Origin: Vandiemenella viatica
Taxonomy: Eukaryota > Arthropoda > Insecta > Orthoptera > Morabidae
Assembly (NCBI GenBank): GCA_031002005.1
Contig: CM061914.1
Coordinates: 16,230,148 to 16,294,147, forward strand
Reading direction: 5' to 3'
DNA: 64,000 bases
The notes under the pieces were generated by a model that worked only from the letters and a program-made list of their open reading frames with translations, did no database searches and was not told the origin of the DNA. Below are positions 1 to 10,866 of the stretch, piece by piece. Numbering within the stretch: position 1 is the stretch's first letter; each line of letters starts with the position of its first letter. The position numbers and the translations under genes are program-made.

Positions 1-2752
1 GATACAGGAATATCTCAGCTGTCCATCCCAAATTATAAATTAAGCTCTCATTTCTGCAGATGTAAAATGGAGAAAGGGGGAGTTGCCATTTTTGTTAAAA
101 ATAATATTGAATGCAGTAGTGTAGTTGTAAGTAAGTATTGTATAGAACAACACTTTGAATGTTGTGTTACTAAACTAGAATATGATAAGGAAGAGCTGAT
201 AGTGATAGCAATTTACAGGGCCCCCTCAGGTAATTTCAGACTGTTTTTATCTCATTTAGAGTCTTTGCTACTAAGTTTTACAAATAGCAAACAAATAGTA
301 TTATGTGGAGATTTCAATGTTGACTTTCTGAATCACAGCAATGATAGATTAGATATGGAAGCCTTGATGTTGTCTTTTAACTTAACAGCACTTGTAAATT
401 TTCCTACGAGAATACAAAATAATAGCAGGACTGCAATTGATAATTTTTTTATGGATATTTCTCAGTGCAGTAATTACAGCATACATCCAGTAATAAATGG
501 TATCTCAGATCATGATGCCCAGCTATTATGTATCGAGTCCAGGAACACTGTTAAACAGATAAAGAAAAGCTGGGTTTACAGAAGAAATATTAGTGAAAAT
601 AATATAAAACACTTCATAGATACCTTAAACAATGAAAACTGGTTAGAAGTATATAATGCGCAGGGTGTTAATGCGAAATTTGATTCCTTTCTGAATATAT
701 TTCTAACACTTTTTGAAGGTAGTTTCAAAAAAAGGAAAATTCTCAACACTCCAAACAATGAACTGGGCATGGGATGGATAACAAAGGGTATTAGAATCTC
801 TAGTAAAACAAAGAGGGACCTTTATTTAAAAATGAGAGAATCAGATAACTATGCGCTGAAAGTTCACTATAAACTTTATTCTAAAATACTAAGAAATGTA
901 ATAAGGAAGGCCAAGAACAAGTACATATCGGCAAAAATAGAAAATTCAGACAATAAAATGAGAACAATATGGACTATAATAAAGACTGAAACAGGAAAAA
1001 CTGTAAATCACTCTAAAGACATTAAAATAGAACAAAATGGACATGTGTATAGCGAAGTAGGGGAAGTTTGTGAAATATTTAACAAACATTTTACGTCAGT
1101 AGTAGATAAATTAGGCATAGAAAAGCAATCCCCACATAGTGCTTTAAGGCTTCTTGAGACTGCTTTCCCAAATAGCTTTGTGGAGATGAAATTGCCACCA
1201 GTAACAGTCTCAGAAATAAATAAACTCATTAAACAATTAAAACCTAAAAATTCTTCCAGCTATGACAATATTTCAAGTAAATTACTGAAAAGATGTTCAG
1301 ACTGTATCAGTCATGTACTTGCTCACATTTGTAATGAATCCTTAATACAAGGTGTTTTTCCCGATAGACTAAAATATGCTGTTGTAAAACCATTATTTAA
1401 AAAAGGAGACATAACATGTGTAGACAACTATCGTCCCATTTCATTACTTTCAACATTCTCAAAGGTTTTTGAAAAAGTCATGTATAGTAGAGTAATAAAA
1501 CATGTTACACACTATAATATCCTAACTAATTCACAATTTGGGTTCAAAAAAGGATCATCCATAGAAATGGCTATATATTCATTTTTAAATAACACATTTG
1601 AGGAACTGAATAATAAAATGAATCCTGTAGGAACATTTTGTGATCTTGCAAAAGCATTTGACTGTGTAAATCATGAATTACTTTTGAAAAAAATGGAATA
1701 CTATGGTATTTTTGGGACCGCAGGTAAATGGTTTAAATCATACATTGAAAGCCGAATGCAAAAAGTTTCAATTTTTTATTCTAAAATAAGTAAAGATGCT
1801 TCATCAGACTGGGAGAAAATAAAACATGGAATTCCACAAGGCTCTGTCTTAGGTCCCCTCCTCTTTCTGTTATACATCAATGACCTTCCTGGAAATTTAT
1901 CCGACAAAGTTAAGAGTGTTTTATTTGCAGATGACACTAACCTGACTGTGCGTAAAACACCAAACAGTACTATAGAATTTAATGTAAATGAAGTACTTAG
2001 AGTAGTAGCAAATTGGTTTAAGGCAAATTCATTAAAATTAAATTTTGAAAAAAACACATTATATTAGGTTTAAAACGAAAAACTATGCACAGCCAGATAT
2101 ATGTATAAACTATAAAAACAACAAAATCTTAGAAACAGAGAGTATAAAATTTCTTGGTATTAAAATAGATCAGAAACTCTGTTGGCATGATCATATCACT
2201 ATACTACTGGCAAAGTTAAGTAGTGCCACCTTCGCAATACGAACACTTTCTCTAACAGCAAATCTAGAATTAATGAAACAGGTGTACTCCTCATATTTTC
2301 ATTCAGTAATGTCATATGGCATAATTTTTTGGGGAAACTCTTCACAAAGTAAAAAAGTTTTCATAGCACAGAAAAGAGCTATTAGGTTTCTGTGTAGGGT
2401 AAAACCAAGAACTTCTTGCAGACAACTCTTTAAGAAACTCAATATTCTTACAATGTATTCTCAGTATATATATTCTCTCATGAGCTTTGTCATAGAAAAT
2501 TTTAACCTGTTTACACCTAATTCACAGGTACACAGTTTCAATACAAGAAACAGAAATAACTTGCATAAAACACAAACATCTCTGTCATTAGTACAAAGAG
2601 GAGTTAAATATTCTGGGATACATCTTTTTAATAAACTACCTAATCGTATAAAACAGCTTTCAGATAATAAAGATGTATTCAAACAAAAACTTAGAGATTA
2701 TCTTATTGGCAACTCCTTCTACTCCATTCAAGAATTTGAAGAAAATAATTAA
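1..2752 (+). pseudogene. LINE ORF2 (endonuclease + reverse transcriptase), one frameshift
   Basis: The frame is open from base 1, so the ATG at 67 is internal. The APE-type endonuclease shows GGVAIFVKNN, then GDFNVDF, and the catalytic SDH motif at about 502-519. The reverse transcriptase shows YRPISLL near 1430, the first catalytic aspartate in LAKAFDCVNH near 1645, GIPQGSVLGPLLF near 1828, and the catalytic FADDT at 1924-1938. An extra A in an A-run near 2048-2055 shifts the frame. The protein resumes in the frame of 2045-2752 as KTHYIRF and reaches a natural C terminus. Apart from this break and the window cut the frame is intact, so the copy looks fairly young. The product would nick target DNA and copy its own RNA there. 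It is probably inactive as it stands. Confidence 0.85.
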
Positions 2753-2870
2753 TTGTACTCATTATGACGTTTGCAAAACTCAGTTGCAAAAATGTATGTT
2801 TATTATTATTTCTTGTATTTGTAAAATATGTATATATATATATATATATTTACTATGATATGACTCATAT
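1..2870 (+). mobile_element. Jockey-like non-LTR retrotransposon, 5' end beyond the window
   Basis: The element enters at base 1 already inside its endonuclease reading frame. It carries endonuclease, reverse transcriptase and C-terminal region, then a short 3' UTR ending in an AT-rich tail with a (TA)n run near 2829-2850. A second, more broken copy of the same family lies at 10864-13240 on the minus strand. The two share protein motifs from the finger domain to the C terminus. The Jockey/CR1-like assignment rests on domain order and motif style only. Confidence 0.85.
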
Positions 2871-2884
2871 TATGTGTATATGTA

Positions 2885-4060
2885 TCAACAATGACATGTT
2901 TCACATCCCAGAGGTACTTCCTCAGCAGGGATCCATGGAACAAGATTGATAAATAAAAAAAAATAAAATAAAAAATAATATGTTGGAGCTTTTTTGAAAT
3001 TGACTATTGGTCTGACTGGAATATTTGGTTTGTGGAATTTTGGATGACCCCTGAGTGTGGGTGCAGTTGGATTAGTTTGTGTAATATGTTGTTTTTGATT
3101 ATCAGTGAGAATGAATTTTATGTTTTTAAGGCTTTTCTTTAGTCCTGATTGGAATCTGCTTGTAGGATCTGATTTCAATTGAGTAATCTTGTTTGTTTGT
3201 ATGAATTCCTCAGTTTTCTATACATATTGTTCTTTGTCCAGTAAAACAACCATGTTCCCTTTGTCTGCTTTGGTTATTAGTATATTGTTTGTGTTCAGTC
3301 TTTTCTTTAAGCTATTGAGTGTTTTTGTGTCTTTGTTGTCTGTTTTGTTTTCTTTAATTTGGGAGGTTATGTTTTTAATTTCTTCTGCTACTAACTCTCT
3401 TGTCAGGCCTATGTTCAATGTGCTGTCAGTTTTTGTTCTTGTGATAGTATATATTCTGATTCTACAATGGTTTCTATGAATTTTCCAATTGAAGGGTCAC
3501 AGATGTTGTGTTTTAGACCTTCAGTTAATATTTCTTCTTCTTTAGGTTCGAGCTGTGTTTTTGTAAGGTTAACACGTCTAGGGTAGAATGTTTGTGTGTT
3601 GCTTGTTGTGTTTGTTCTATTATGATCTGCTTTGTCATTATTCTGCACGTTTAGCAATTTCCCTAACTTTTTGTCGAGTGTTTGTCTTATTTCAGTCAGT
3701 GTTTTTTTTGTATATTCCTCTGTTTTTTTCTATTAGGTTCAAAAGGACTGAAGTATTATTGATGGTGTAAGCAAGTTCTAAATGTGTTTTGTATAGTATT
3801 TGATTGAGGTGATCTTTCCTTGAATACAGGGGTTTTTATTTCATTTGACAACCATAATTTTTCTGCTGCATGCTTGGTTTTGGTGGCAGAAGCTGAGCAA
3901 CTACCTAACTTTACATTGATATATTTTGGTATGACACAGCTGATTTTGCACTTCTTGTTGAACTTGATGTTCTCTATTGTTTTGTGTAGTTTCATGTGGG
4001 TTCGCTTGTAGTGGTTGTATAGGCCTGTTGGAAATGCCTGGCAGGGCTGGCAAAATATTT
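2885..4060 (-). mobile_element. Penelope-like element, N-terminal half (degenerate)
   Basis: Four minus-strand reading pieces (3756-3995, 3415-3657, 3218-3418, 2960-3178) together make the front half of a Penelope-like reverse transcriptase. Diagnostic blocks are the basic N-terminal region, ITKADKGN near 3280, and GHPKFHKP followed by RPIVNF near 3010-3060, the usual PLE 'LTKADKGN...LPKIHKP...RPIV' order. Several frameshifts separate the pieces. Catalytic RT motifs and the GIY-YIG domain are missing, so the copy lost its 3' half. It ends beside an A/T-rich run and a terminal-like sequence at 2893-2925 that contains CTGAGGA and GAAAC on the minus strand. Confidence 0.75.
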
Positions 4061-4160
4061 AATTATTGTAGGCCATTTTCTTCTACAGTTGCTTGATAAA
4101 TTAGTATTTGTTGTTTAATAATATGCCATTACAACTGTTGGATATTGTTTTTATTTTCCG

Positions 4161-4193
4161 GACGCGGTTCGCCTCGCGCTGAGGTATCTTCAG
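4161..4193 (-). other. PLE terminal motif, hammerhead-like
   Basis: On the minus strand this reads CTGAAGA, a short stem (CCTC with GAGG), then CGAA and CGCGTC. This matches the order of hammerhead core elements (CUGANGA, stem II, GAA) known from Penelope-like terminal repeats. It lies just upstream of the minus-strand PLE fragment, where a 5' terminal repeat is expected. The 3' core has GAAC rather than GAAA, so activity is doubtful. Confidence 0.4.
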
Positions 4194-4209
4194 CGTACAG
4201 TTTTGCTGT

Positions 4210-5140
4210 AATATGTGATTTGTTATTGACTTTTGAATACAATGATTTTTAGATTTACCAAAATTAGTCTTATAGGTTTTACCTTACAAATCTATGGACA
4301 AAGAATTTATCAAAAGAATATTACATGAATCTAATGACTGATATGTCAATTTTAACACAAAACATACTTTTATTTCAGTGTTCTGTGTGTCAATTTATTC
4401 GCGGATGCTTTGAAATGTTATTAAAAAACGTCCATTACCAAGAATAATGACGCACAGTGTGACGACATAGCGCGACATCATGCCATGACAGGTGACGTCA
4501 TACGTGACAGCTTGCTTATTAAATTAATAGATTCCTTTGGCTGAAAACTGTCTATGCTGTTATTATCTGTCCTGAGAAAAGGGATTTTAAGTAGTGGAAA
4601 CATCATCAGCAAAAAAATACAACTGGACATGTACGACTCTGAACATACACATTTCTCAATGGAAATGTTTTGGGTCATCAGCTTGTAAGCAGCAAATCTT
4701 CTTGTAAGAACACAGGCAATTACAAAAATTTAAATTCCAGAATGATAAATTTGGAGAGACAGATGAGGAGTAAAAACAAATCATAAAAGCAAATGGAAAC
4801 ATGGTAATAACTTTTTTGCATGTGCATATTTCTCCTCCTTAGTTGACAGAAGGATTCTAACAGACGACATCTTTTTTTAGTCGTTGATAGATAATGCTAA
4901 TGCAACTTTTTTTTATTATTATTACAATTTTTTTACTGCTGTAAATGTTTTACCTATCTTTGGGGCATCATCAGCATATAATTTGATGATGCCTCAGTGA
5001 AAGATGAAATGAGTACTAAAATAAACAAAATAATAATAATAACAACAATAATAAAACAGATGCATTGGCGTTATCTATCAACAACTAAATAATTAAGCAA
5101 CTGCATAAAAAATTACCTGCAGCAACATTATATATCTTTT
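4210..5140. other. No gene recognised
   Basis: AT-rich sequence with an (AAT)-rich run near 5025-5055. No ORF or element could be assigned. Confidence 0.5.
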
Positions 5141-5143
5141 TTT

Positions 5144-6120
5144 TTGTATTGTGGCGGCAAAATTAATGTTGTTGAAAAGAAGAGTTTTATTTGCTGCAAA
5201 ACTTATAAATCTCCAGAACCGTATCAATCATGCACAAACGTAACAGAGGATTTCACTGATAAAAGGTACTTAAATGCTTTTGTACCGATGTGTAATTCAC
5301 ATATTAACCAGGGATTTCCAGCAGCATGTTCCAGCAACGAATATAGTTTGGGATATAGTTTTGGCTGCCATTCCAGATTTACTTGGAGAAAGTTTAAGGC
5401 GCTTTAAGGCAATTGTTGAAGGCGATATTGGTAAGCTGAATTATCTAAGTGAATTTTGTGATGGGCATGATGTTGGAGCACAATCAATGAACCACTCCAT
5501 CTCAGAAGCCAAGCAAACAATGAGATTTTCACATGCATCTATGCTATGGAAGTGCCGTAATTATCAATTCTGTTAAAACCATCCCTGCCAGTGCCAGTTG
5601 CCACGGATGTGTGTGGGTGTTTGGGTTCATCATCAGCTATCTTCCTTTTAACAACAGACAGATGAGCCTCAGTGTAGCAGAACTCTGATGCGCAAGGAGT
5701 ATGCAACCACAACTTCTCTTCACTATGGGGTACAGAAGGTTTCATCCCACAGTGTCATATCACATGATGCAAGAATTTTCATCTTTCTGCCTCTGTTTCA
5801 AGTTTTCTGTTTCCGAATAGGCTTCATGTATCCAAGTGGCAATTCATGCTTTGCTGTTATGTTCTTTGATCTGTTCAACACTATTTCCAGGTAAAAGGTA
5901 AATTCTTGTAGGCCTGAGACCTGGTGACTGAATTTCTATTTGTCGCACATTCCTCCTCTGTACTGGCTGGACCCACAGTTTAATGTGAAATCCAAACCAC
6001 ATATCATTCTGGGGTAGCTCACATGATATAAAATTCCTGGACATACTGGGAGTTGAATCCAAGACATTGAATTTAGAGAGCAAGTGGCTTAAACCCTTAA
6101 TCTGTTTACATAAAATGGGA
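5144..6120. other. Unrecognised repeat-like segment, possible tRNA-like SINE head
   Basis: Short overlapping ORFs on both strands resemble no family I recognise. On the minus strand around 6045-6110 there is an arrangement resembling the A box and B box of a tRNA promoter; the B-like part reads GGATTCAACTCCC. That could mark an old tRNA-derived SINE running toward 5850. Only suggestive. Confidence 0.25.
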
Positions 6121-8776
6121 TTCTCCGGGAGTTTGAATGCAGTAGGTTCCTGTTTCTAATGCTGTTGCCTTTATGGATGGTTACTTGCCTCAGGAGTAAT
6201 TGGGTGTCCTATCCCTATCTGCTTATCGAAACATGTATAAAATGTTGCCATGGCTAGGTGGATTGTTTTATTATTTGTTACTCATTAGAGGCATCAATAT
6301 GCAAAAGGCTTATTCATTTATTAAATGTTGCTAGCTCTCCATATTTTCTGACATGTCCCATTAAAATAAAGCTAGTGATCAAATATTGTGTCATTTCAAG
6401 TGAGTTCACATAGTCAGTGGTGCACGAAACTTTGTTCACTCAATAATACCACATTGCTTCAAAGCCATGTAAATTTTTTTCTTATCTATGTTTTTGAAAT
6501 ATAGAGAGCTACAATTCCGACAGAATTGATTCTAAGTGTCACTCATAATGTAGCTCTCCCCTCCATTTTCCCATTTTTCGTTTAGTGGAAATCATAAAAA
6601 AACAACCTTCTACATGTGTAATCAAAATATCATTTAAAAATGAGAACGCATTACAAACCAAGTTAGGAGGAAAATGGGCCAAAACGACACAAAAAATCAA
6701 GACAAAAATAATTCTTGATATTTCAGGTAACAACTTAGTCACTTAGAAGAAGAATTAGACATATTGGTAGGGTAATGTGAGTGCACATGTTGAGCCTTGA
6801 AAATAATGCCATAATCTGCACATGCAACTCATATTGTTGCAATTAGTAGATGATAAATTATTCTAAATTTTAGGAGAAGTTAATCAATCATTAAATGAAG
6901 ACAGAAAAAAAATGACCTGTAGCACAGGAAGCTAGATAATCATTCCATTTTAGAAATTACAGAATATGGCGCAGGTTACTCTAAAACGTTGGGAACTATG
7001 GACTTTTTTGTCCAGGTAGTGAGACAAATTGAACACTGTTTGTATAAGGGTTAACCCTGGTAGGTTTTGAATGATTTGGTACAAACTGAAATGCTGTTGA
7101 ATGTGTTTTATATTAAAAAATAGTTTATTTAGTGGTCCTTTTCAAAAGCTGATATTTAGATAATAGTGAAGTAATGTTACTATATTTTGAGATGAAAATA
7201 CTTGAAAAGGCAGACAGTTCTGTTCAGAAGGATAAGGCGTTAAGTGATTTGAGGAATCTTATGTTAACAAAATGTAACTGGAAAGTACTAATTAGCTCAT
7301 CCAATAGGAGGGATGCCAATTGTCATCATTAATAATTAAAATGACTATTTAAGTTGATTGAGAAAGGAAGTTTTTTTTAAGATTAGTAAAGGTTGAAAGA
7401 AGGCAGGAGGCAATAGTTTCATACCACAGAAAAGTGGGAAGTAATTAGTTCTGAATAACAGAAATATGTGGTTTGGAGAGAAGGCATAGACTTGAAGTAT
7501 TTTTACAATTAAGTGGTTTCCAGTAGAGAAATAGCTTGCAAAACTTTGCAAAGGATAAGCAGCACATTTTTTTAATATGATTTAGTTAATTAATTAAAGG
7601 TTCAAGTGTTTAATTAACATTTGAGAGACCACATGGAGAGGTGTAAACTTTAGAAATTATTACCGGAAAATGAAGCTATATTTTGGAATTATCGTCATAA
7701 CAAAAAAGGTTTAAAATAATCAGGGCCACCCACTGTATAAATTTGAGATAAATAAAATGACTTCTAGATATTTATGAACATAAAAAAGTACTGGTGGTCA
7801 TGAGACCAAACAATGCAAAACATCATACTTTTAGGCAAAGGTATAAACAGGAGTGGTGAATAACAGAGTCCAGCTTTTATAATTGCTGCAAGTTGCAGAG
7901 TAAACATGTTGTGTGGCAGTTATCGAGTGTGATAGTTAAAGATGGGTTGGATAGTGCAGAAATTCTTGAAAATAGGGTGTCTGTAAAATGTTAGAATAGG
8001 AGTAAAAATTTTTGACTGCAGTACTAAAACTAAGGGAAATTTGATAATGGAACTGTACAGCTATTGATAGAGTTTTGAAGACAATGTTAGTAAATCAAAG
8101 AGGAAATATCTTAGCTTGGAACAATGAATAGTAATATGATCATTGTAAAGAATTGACTGAGAAGAACCTGCAATCTAAAGAGGTGTCGTATGAAGTAACC
8201 CCAAAATGTGTAAACTGGTGATTGGACATGTTGTGTTTTAATGGGTTAATAAACCTCAGTAAATTTCATATGTGGACTTTCATTTGATAATAGCTGACCA
8301 TTAAAATGCCTGCTTATGTCATTCCTTTTTGTTTACAGGGCTGCCTACAGAGGCATATTTGCATTAGCCAGCTGTATCTGATTAAATTACACTTCAGTGT
8401 AAGAAAGTGATTCTGGATTATGTCGGTCATTTTCATCATATCTTCCAGAATGCATAAAAATATTTTGGGAGAAAATATGTTAAAATAAATAAAAAAAATC
8501 TTTGAGGATACTATTCTACCTAACAATAAATTGGTCATAGAATAACTAAACATGAAGTTAGCCAACAATTATCATAATAATGAAAATCCAGTGGTGGGGA
8601 TAAATCAACCATTATAATTGCAGTTCGGAAACACCTTCCTCAACCATTGCCATTCCTACCCTTCCCAATTAATTCATCATTGCTTTTATAATGTTATGAG
8701 TCTCAGTTGGTAGACATCTGATCCTATTGCCAATGATACTTATCATGATTAAGGTTTATGCTAAAACATTGTAAAG
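6121..8776. other. No gene recognised (likely ZCCHC17 intron or 3' side)
   Basis: Low-complexity AT-rich DNA with short ORFs only. I searched the minus strand for the next ZCCHC17 exon (rest of the S1 domain, then a CCHC knuckle) and did not find it. No recognisable mobile element. Confidence 0.5.
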
Positions 8777-8882
8777 TTTTTTAATGCCTTGTCGACATCA
8801 TTACCATTTAAAGAAACATTCTGGCATTCTCCTGGAGTGATTTCAGAAAACCATGGAAAATCCAAAATCTGAATGCGAGGCC
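8777..8882 (-). repeat. tRNA-derived SINE, 3' body fragment
   Basis: The minus strand reads GGATTTTCCATGG, then AAATCACTCCAGG, AATGCCAG and GTCGACAAGGC. These match the body of the SINE copies at 39684-39969 and 44583-44826 (TTTCCATGGTTT, AATCACTCCAGGCAAATGCC, GTCGACGAGGCG). The tRNA-like head is missing or decayed. Confidence 0.65.
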
Positions 8883-9564
8883 AGAGAGAGAAACTGCTCA
8901 CCCAGCACACTCAGTGGGTTCCTGTTGACGATTTGATTTATTTTGTTTATCCTTCCTTATTTTTAACTGATTCATCATTTATTATTAATAACTTTTAAAG
9001 AATTTCTCTTGTAACCAGTTTATATTAATGTGTTTATAGTAACTAAATGGTGACCATAAAAGTAAAATTAAATTAAAAATAAATATAGAAATCCTAACTC
9101 ATCATACCACGTCACATTAGTTTCAATACTACACATCAGGTGGGCTAAACATGAAACTAACATCCACATGAAATAATGAAGTCAGTAATATGGCACTCAT
9201 GAAAAAATCAAAGTTATTCATTAAAGCTAAATTCCTAGAGTCTTATGCTGTTAAAAGAAGTGTTGGTGGTCCAGGCTGCATTTCAACCCAACTACAACCT
9301 GCGCTAATAAAGCTGCTGGTTATTGAAGGCTTCTAACACATGCACATAAATAGTCACTATATCGTAATGTAAGCTAGGTCCAGGTAAATATTGTAAAAAG
9401 ATGAAGTCATAAAATAATTTTAAACATGATAGATTTTTTTTTAATTACCACAAAATTATTGACTGACGGTAGCCAACTAGCCTACACAAAAACATACAAC
9501 ATGAAAAGTAATTAATATTTGCAATAATTTATTATGTCAAAGGTAATCTAGCTACTATACGTAC

Positions 9565-9723
9565 CGTAATTCCAATAACTTTGCACCAAACTCTTTCTCC
9601 TCGTTGAAGAATATCAGATGCATCATCTATTGCAGCTTTTGAAATTTGGGTTCGATGAATTAATCCGTTGTCACGTCTACCCGGTATATTAACAAACGCT
9701 CCGTAATTCTGAACGGAACACAC
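9565..9723 (-). CDS. ZCCHC17: ZCCHC17/pNO40-like protein, coding exon 2 (S1 domain)
   Basis: This 159-nt exon encodes most of an S1 RNA-binding domain: CSVQNYGAF, then IPGRRDNGLIHRTQIS and GERVWCKVIG. It matches the S1 domain of zinc finger CCHC domain-containing protein 17 (pNO40), whose human form reads YGAFIKIPG, GLVHRT and VWVKLIG. pNO40 is a nucleolar RNA-binding protein linked to ribosome biogenesis and splicing. The acceptor is TTCCGTCAG before 9723 and the donor ACG|GTACGT after 9565. An alternative AG 19 nt upstream would break the alignment. The later exons (rest of S1, CCHC knuckle, basic tail) were not found down to base 1. Confidence 0.8.
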
Positions 9724-9807
9724 CTGACGGAAATTAATAATCCTACAGTGAACAAAAAATAAAATCAACTCAAATACATAATAATATAAAGCAATTTTAT
9801 CACTGAC

Positions 9808-9864
9808 CTCACCCAAAAATATTGTATTCAACAGATCTTCAACGGGTTCCTCGTTTTTCGACAT
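9808..9864 (-). CDS. ZCCHC17: ZCCHC17/pNO40-like protein, coding exon 1
   Basis: Exon 1 starts at the ATG at 9862-9864 and encodes 19 residues ending NTIFLGE, matching the TIFQGEV start of the pNO40 S1 domain. The donor is GAG|GTCAGT at 9807. Splicing over an 84-bp intron (9724-9807) keeps phase 0 and gives GEVCSVQNYGAF, in register with the family. Reading through the intron gives an open 110-codon frame that is not the protein. The start lies 528 bp from the divergent mRpL44 start. Confidence 0.78.
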
Positions 9865-10392
9865 GTTTAATAACTCTTCAATTTTAACATTTGAAATTTC
9901 TACAATGTTTATGAATTTTTAACACACAACAGAAACATCAGAGACAATATAACATGTTCCACAAACCACAACATCGTAAATGATCGTAAACAAACGAATT
10001 AAATGATTATGGTGAGGATCTATGGTTGTATTGATATTAACTAACAATGCCAAAGAAAGAATTCTTTTTCGGACAGGGTAGCACCATTATTTGATAAAAT
10101 ATACATTTTTTAACTTTACCGAAATTAATCATTACTTTTGTAATATATTATCTAATTTTTTCTTTTATCTTTAACTGCAACGAAAGCCATAATGACACAA
10201 AATGTAGTACTGGACTTGCATAAATATGATTTTTGTCGGTATGTGTACTCTGTAAGATTATATCCACTGACTGAACTGTTTTCCCGAAAGAAGTCTAGCG
10301 CATATTGTCTCTGGTCTAGCGTGCTGTATTTTTGTTTATGTGATAGTTGATTCGTAATTCTGTATTGTCGTGGTAGTTAATAATTAATCATA
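9865..10392. promoter_or_regulatory. Shared divergent promoter between ZCCHC17 and mRpL44
   Basis: The two start codons face away from each other with 528 bp between them, so both promoters and 5' UTRs must lie here. No clear TATA box or other core element could be assigned, which is common for housekeeping promoters. The arrangement is seen directly; shared regulation is an inference. Confidence 0.6.
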
Positions 10393-10465
10393 ATGGCAGC
10401 TGTGAGGACTCTGTTTCTCAGACATCAATTATTGAGAGGCGTAGAAGGAATAGTGTTCAACCAGG
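10393..10465 (+). CDS. mRpL44: Mitochondrial ribosomal protein L44, coding exon 1
   Basis: The exon begins at the ATG at 10393 and ends at donor CCAGG|GTAAG (10466), leaving one base of a split codon. It encodes a short N terminus, MAAVRTLFLRHQLLRG and following residues, rich in Arg and hydrophobic residues with no acidic residue in the first 16, as expected of a mitochondrial targeting sequence. Phase 1 joins exon 2 correctly. The exon alone would not be identifiable; the call rests on the downstream exons, the donor and the matching phase. Confidence 0.72.
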
Positions 10466-10599
10466 GTAAGAATCGGATAAAATATATGAATTTATCGTGC
10501 TTACAATACAATACAATACATTCATTTTCCATTGATCCCAATATAAGAGACTGGCTCTGTGGGATGTGGAAAGTTGTCAATTTACAGATAAACAGTTGC

Positions 10600-10866
10600 A
10601 TAACAAAATAATAAGTACACCACTAGATGTACAGTCATAATATACATGGTACATTAAACACTTCCATTACAAAATAATACATACACCAGAAGATGTACAG
10701 TCATAGGATATATAGTACATTTAAAAAAAAAAAAATTTTAACAAAATAATACATACACCACAAGATGTACAGTCTAACATATATGGTAGGCCTACTGTAA
10801 ACAATTACGTAACAAACTAAATACATACACCAGGAGATGTACAGTCATAGCATACATGGTAAATTA
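10600..10866 (-). repeat. Four tandem ~65-bp repeats, probably LINE 3' UTR
   Basis: Four imperfect units share AATAATACATACACCA, AGATGTACAGTC and a TATATGGTA-like end, at about 10603, 10671, 10741 and 10815. They lie directly 3' of the minus-strand Jockey-like ORF2 end at 10864, so they are probably its 3' UTR. A short (TACAA)n run at 10501-10522 may be the LINE tail. The block starts about 135 bp after the exon 1 donor. Confidence 0.6.

Noticed and set aside
9532..9864. Single 110-codon ORF as one protein
   Set aside because: It reads through an 84-bp intron. Splicing GAG|GTCAGT to CCGTCAG|G gives the S1-domain register of ZCCHC17, while the read-through segment is hydrophobic noise.
10600..10866. 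CRISPR-like or regulatory repeats
   Set aside because: Unit structure and position fit a LINE 3' UTR tandem repeat.
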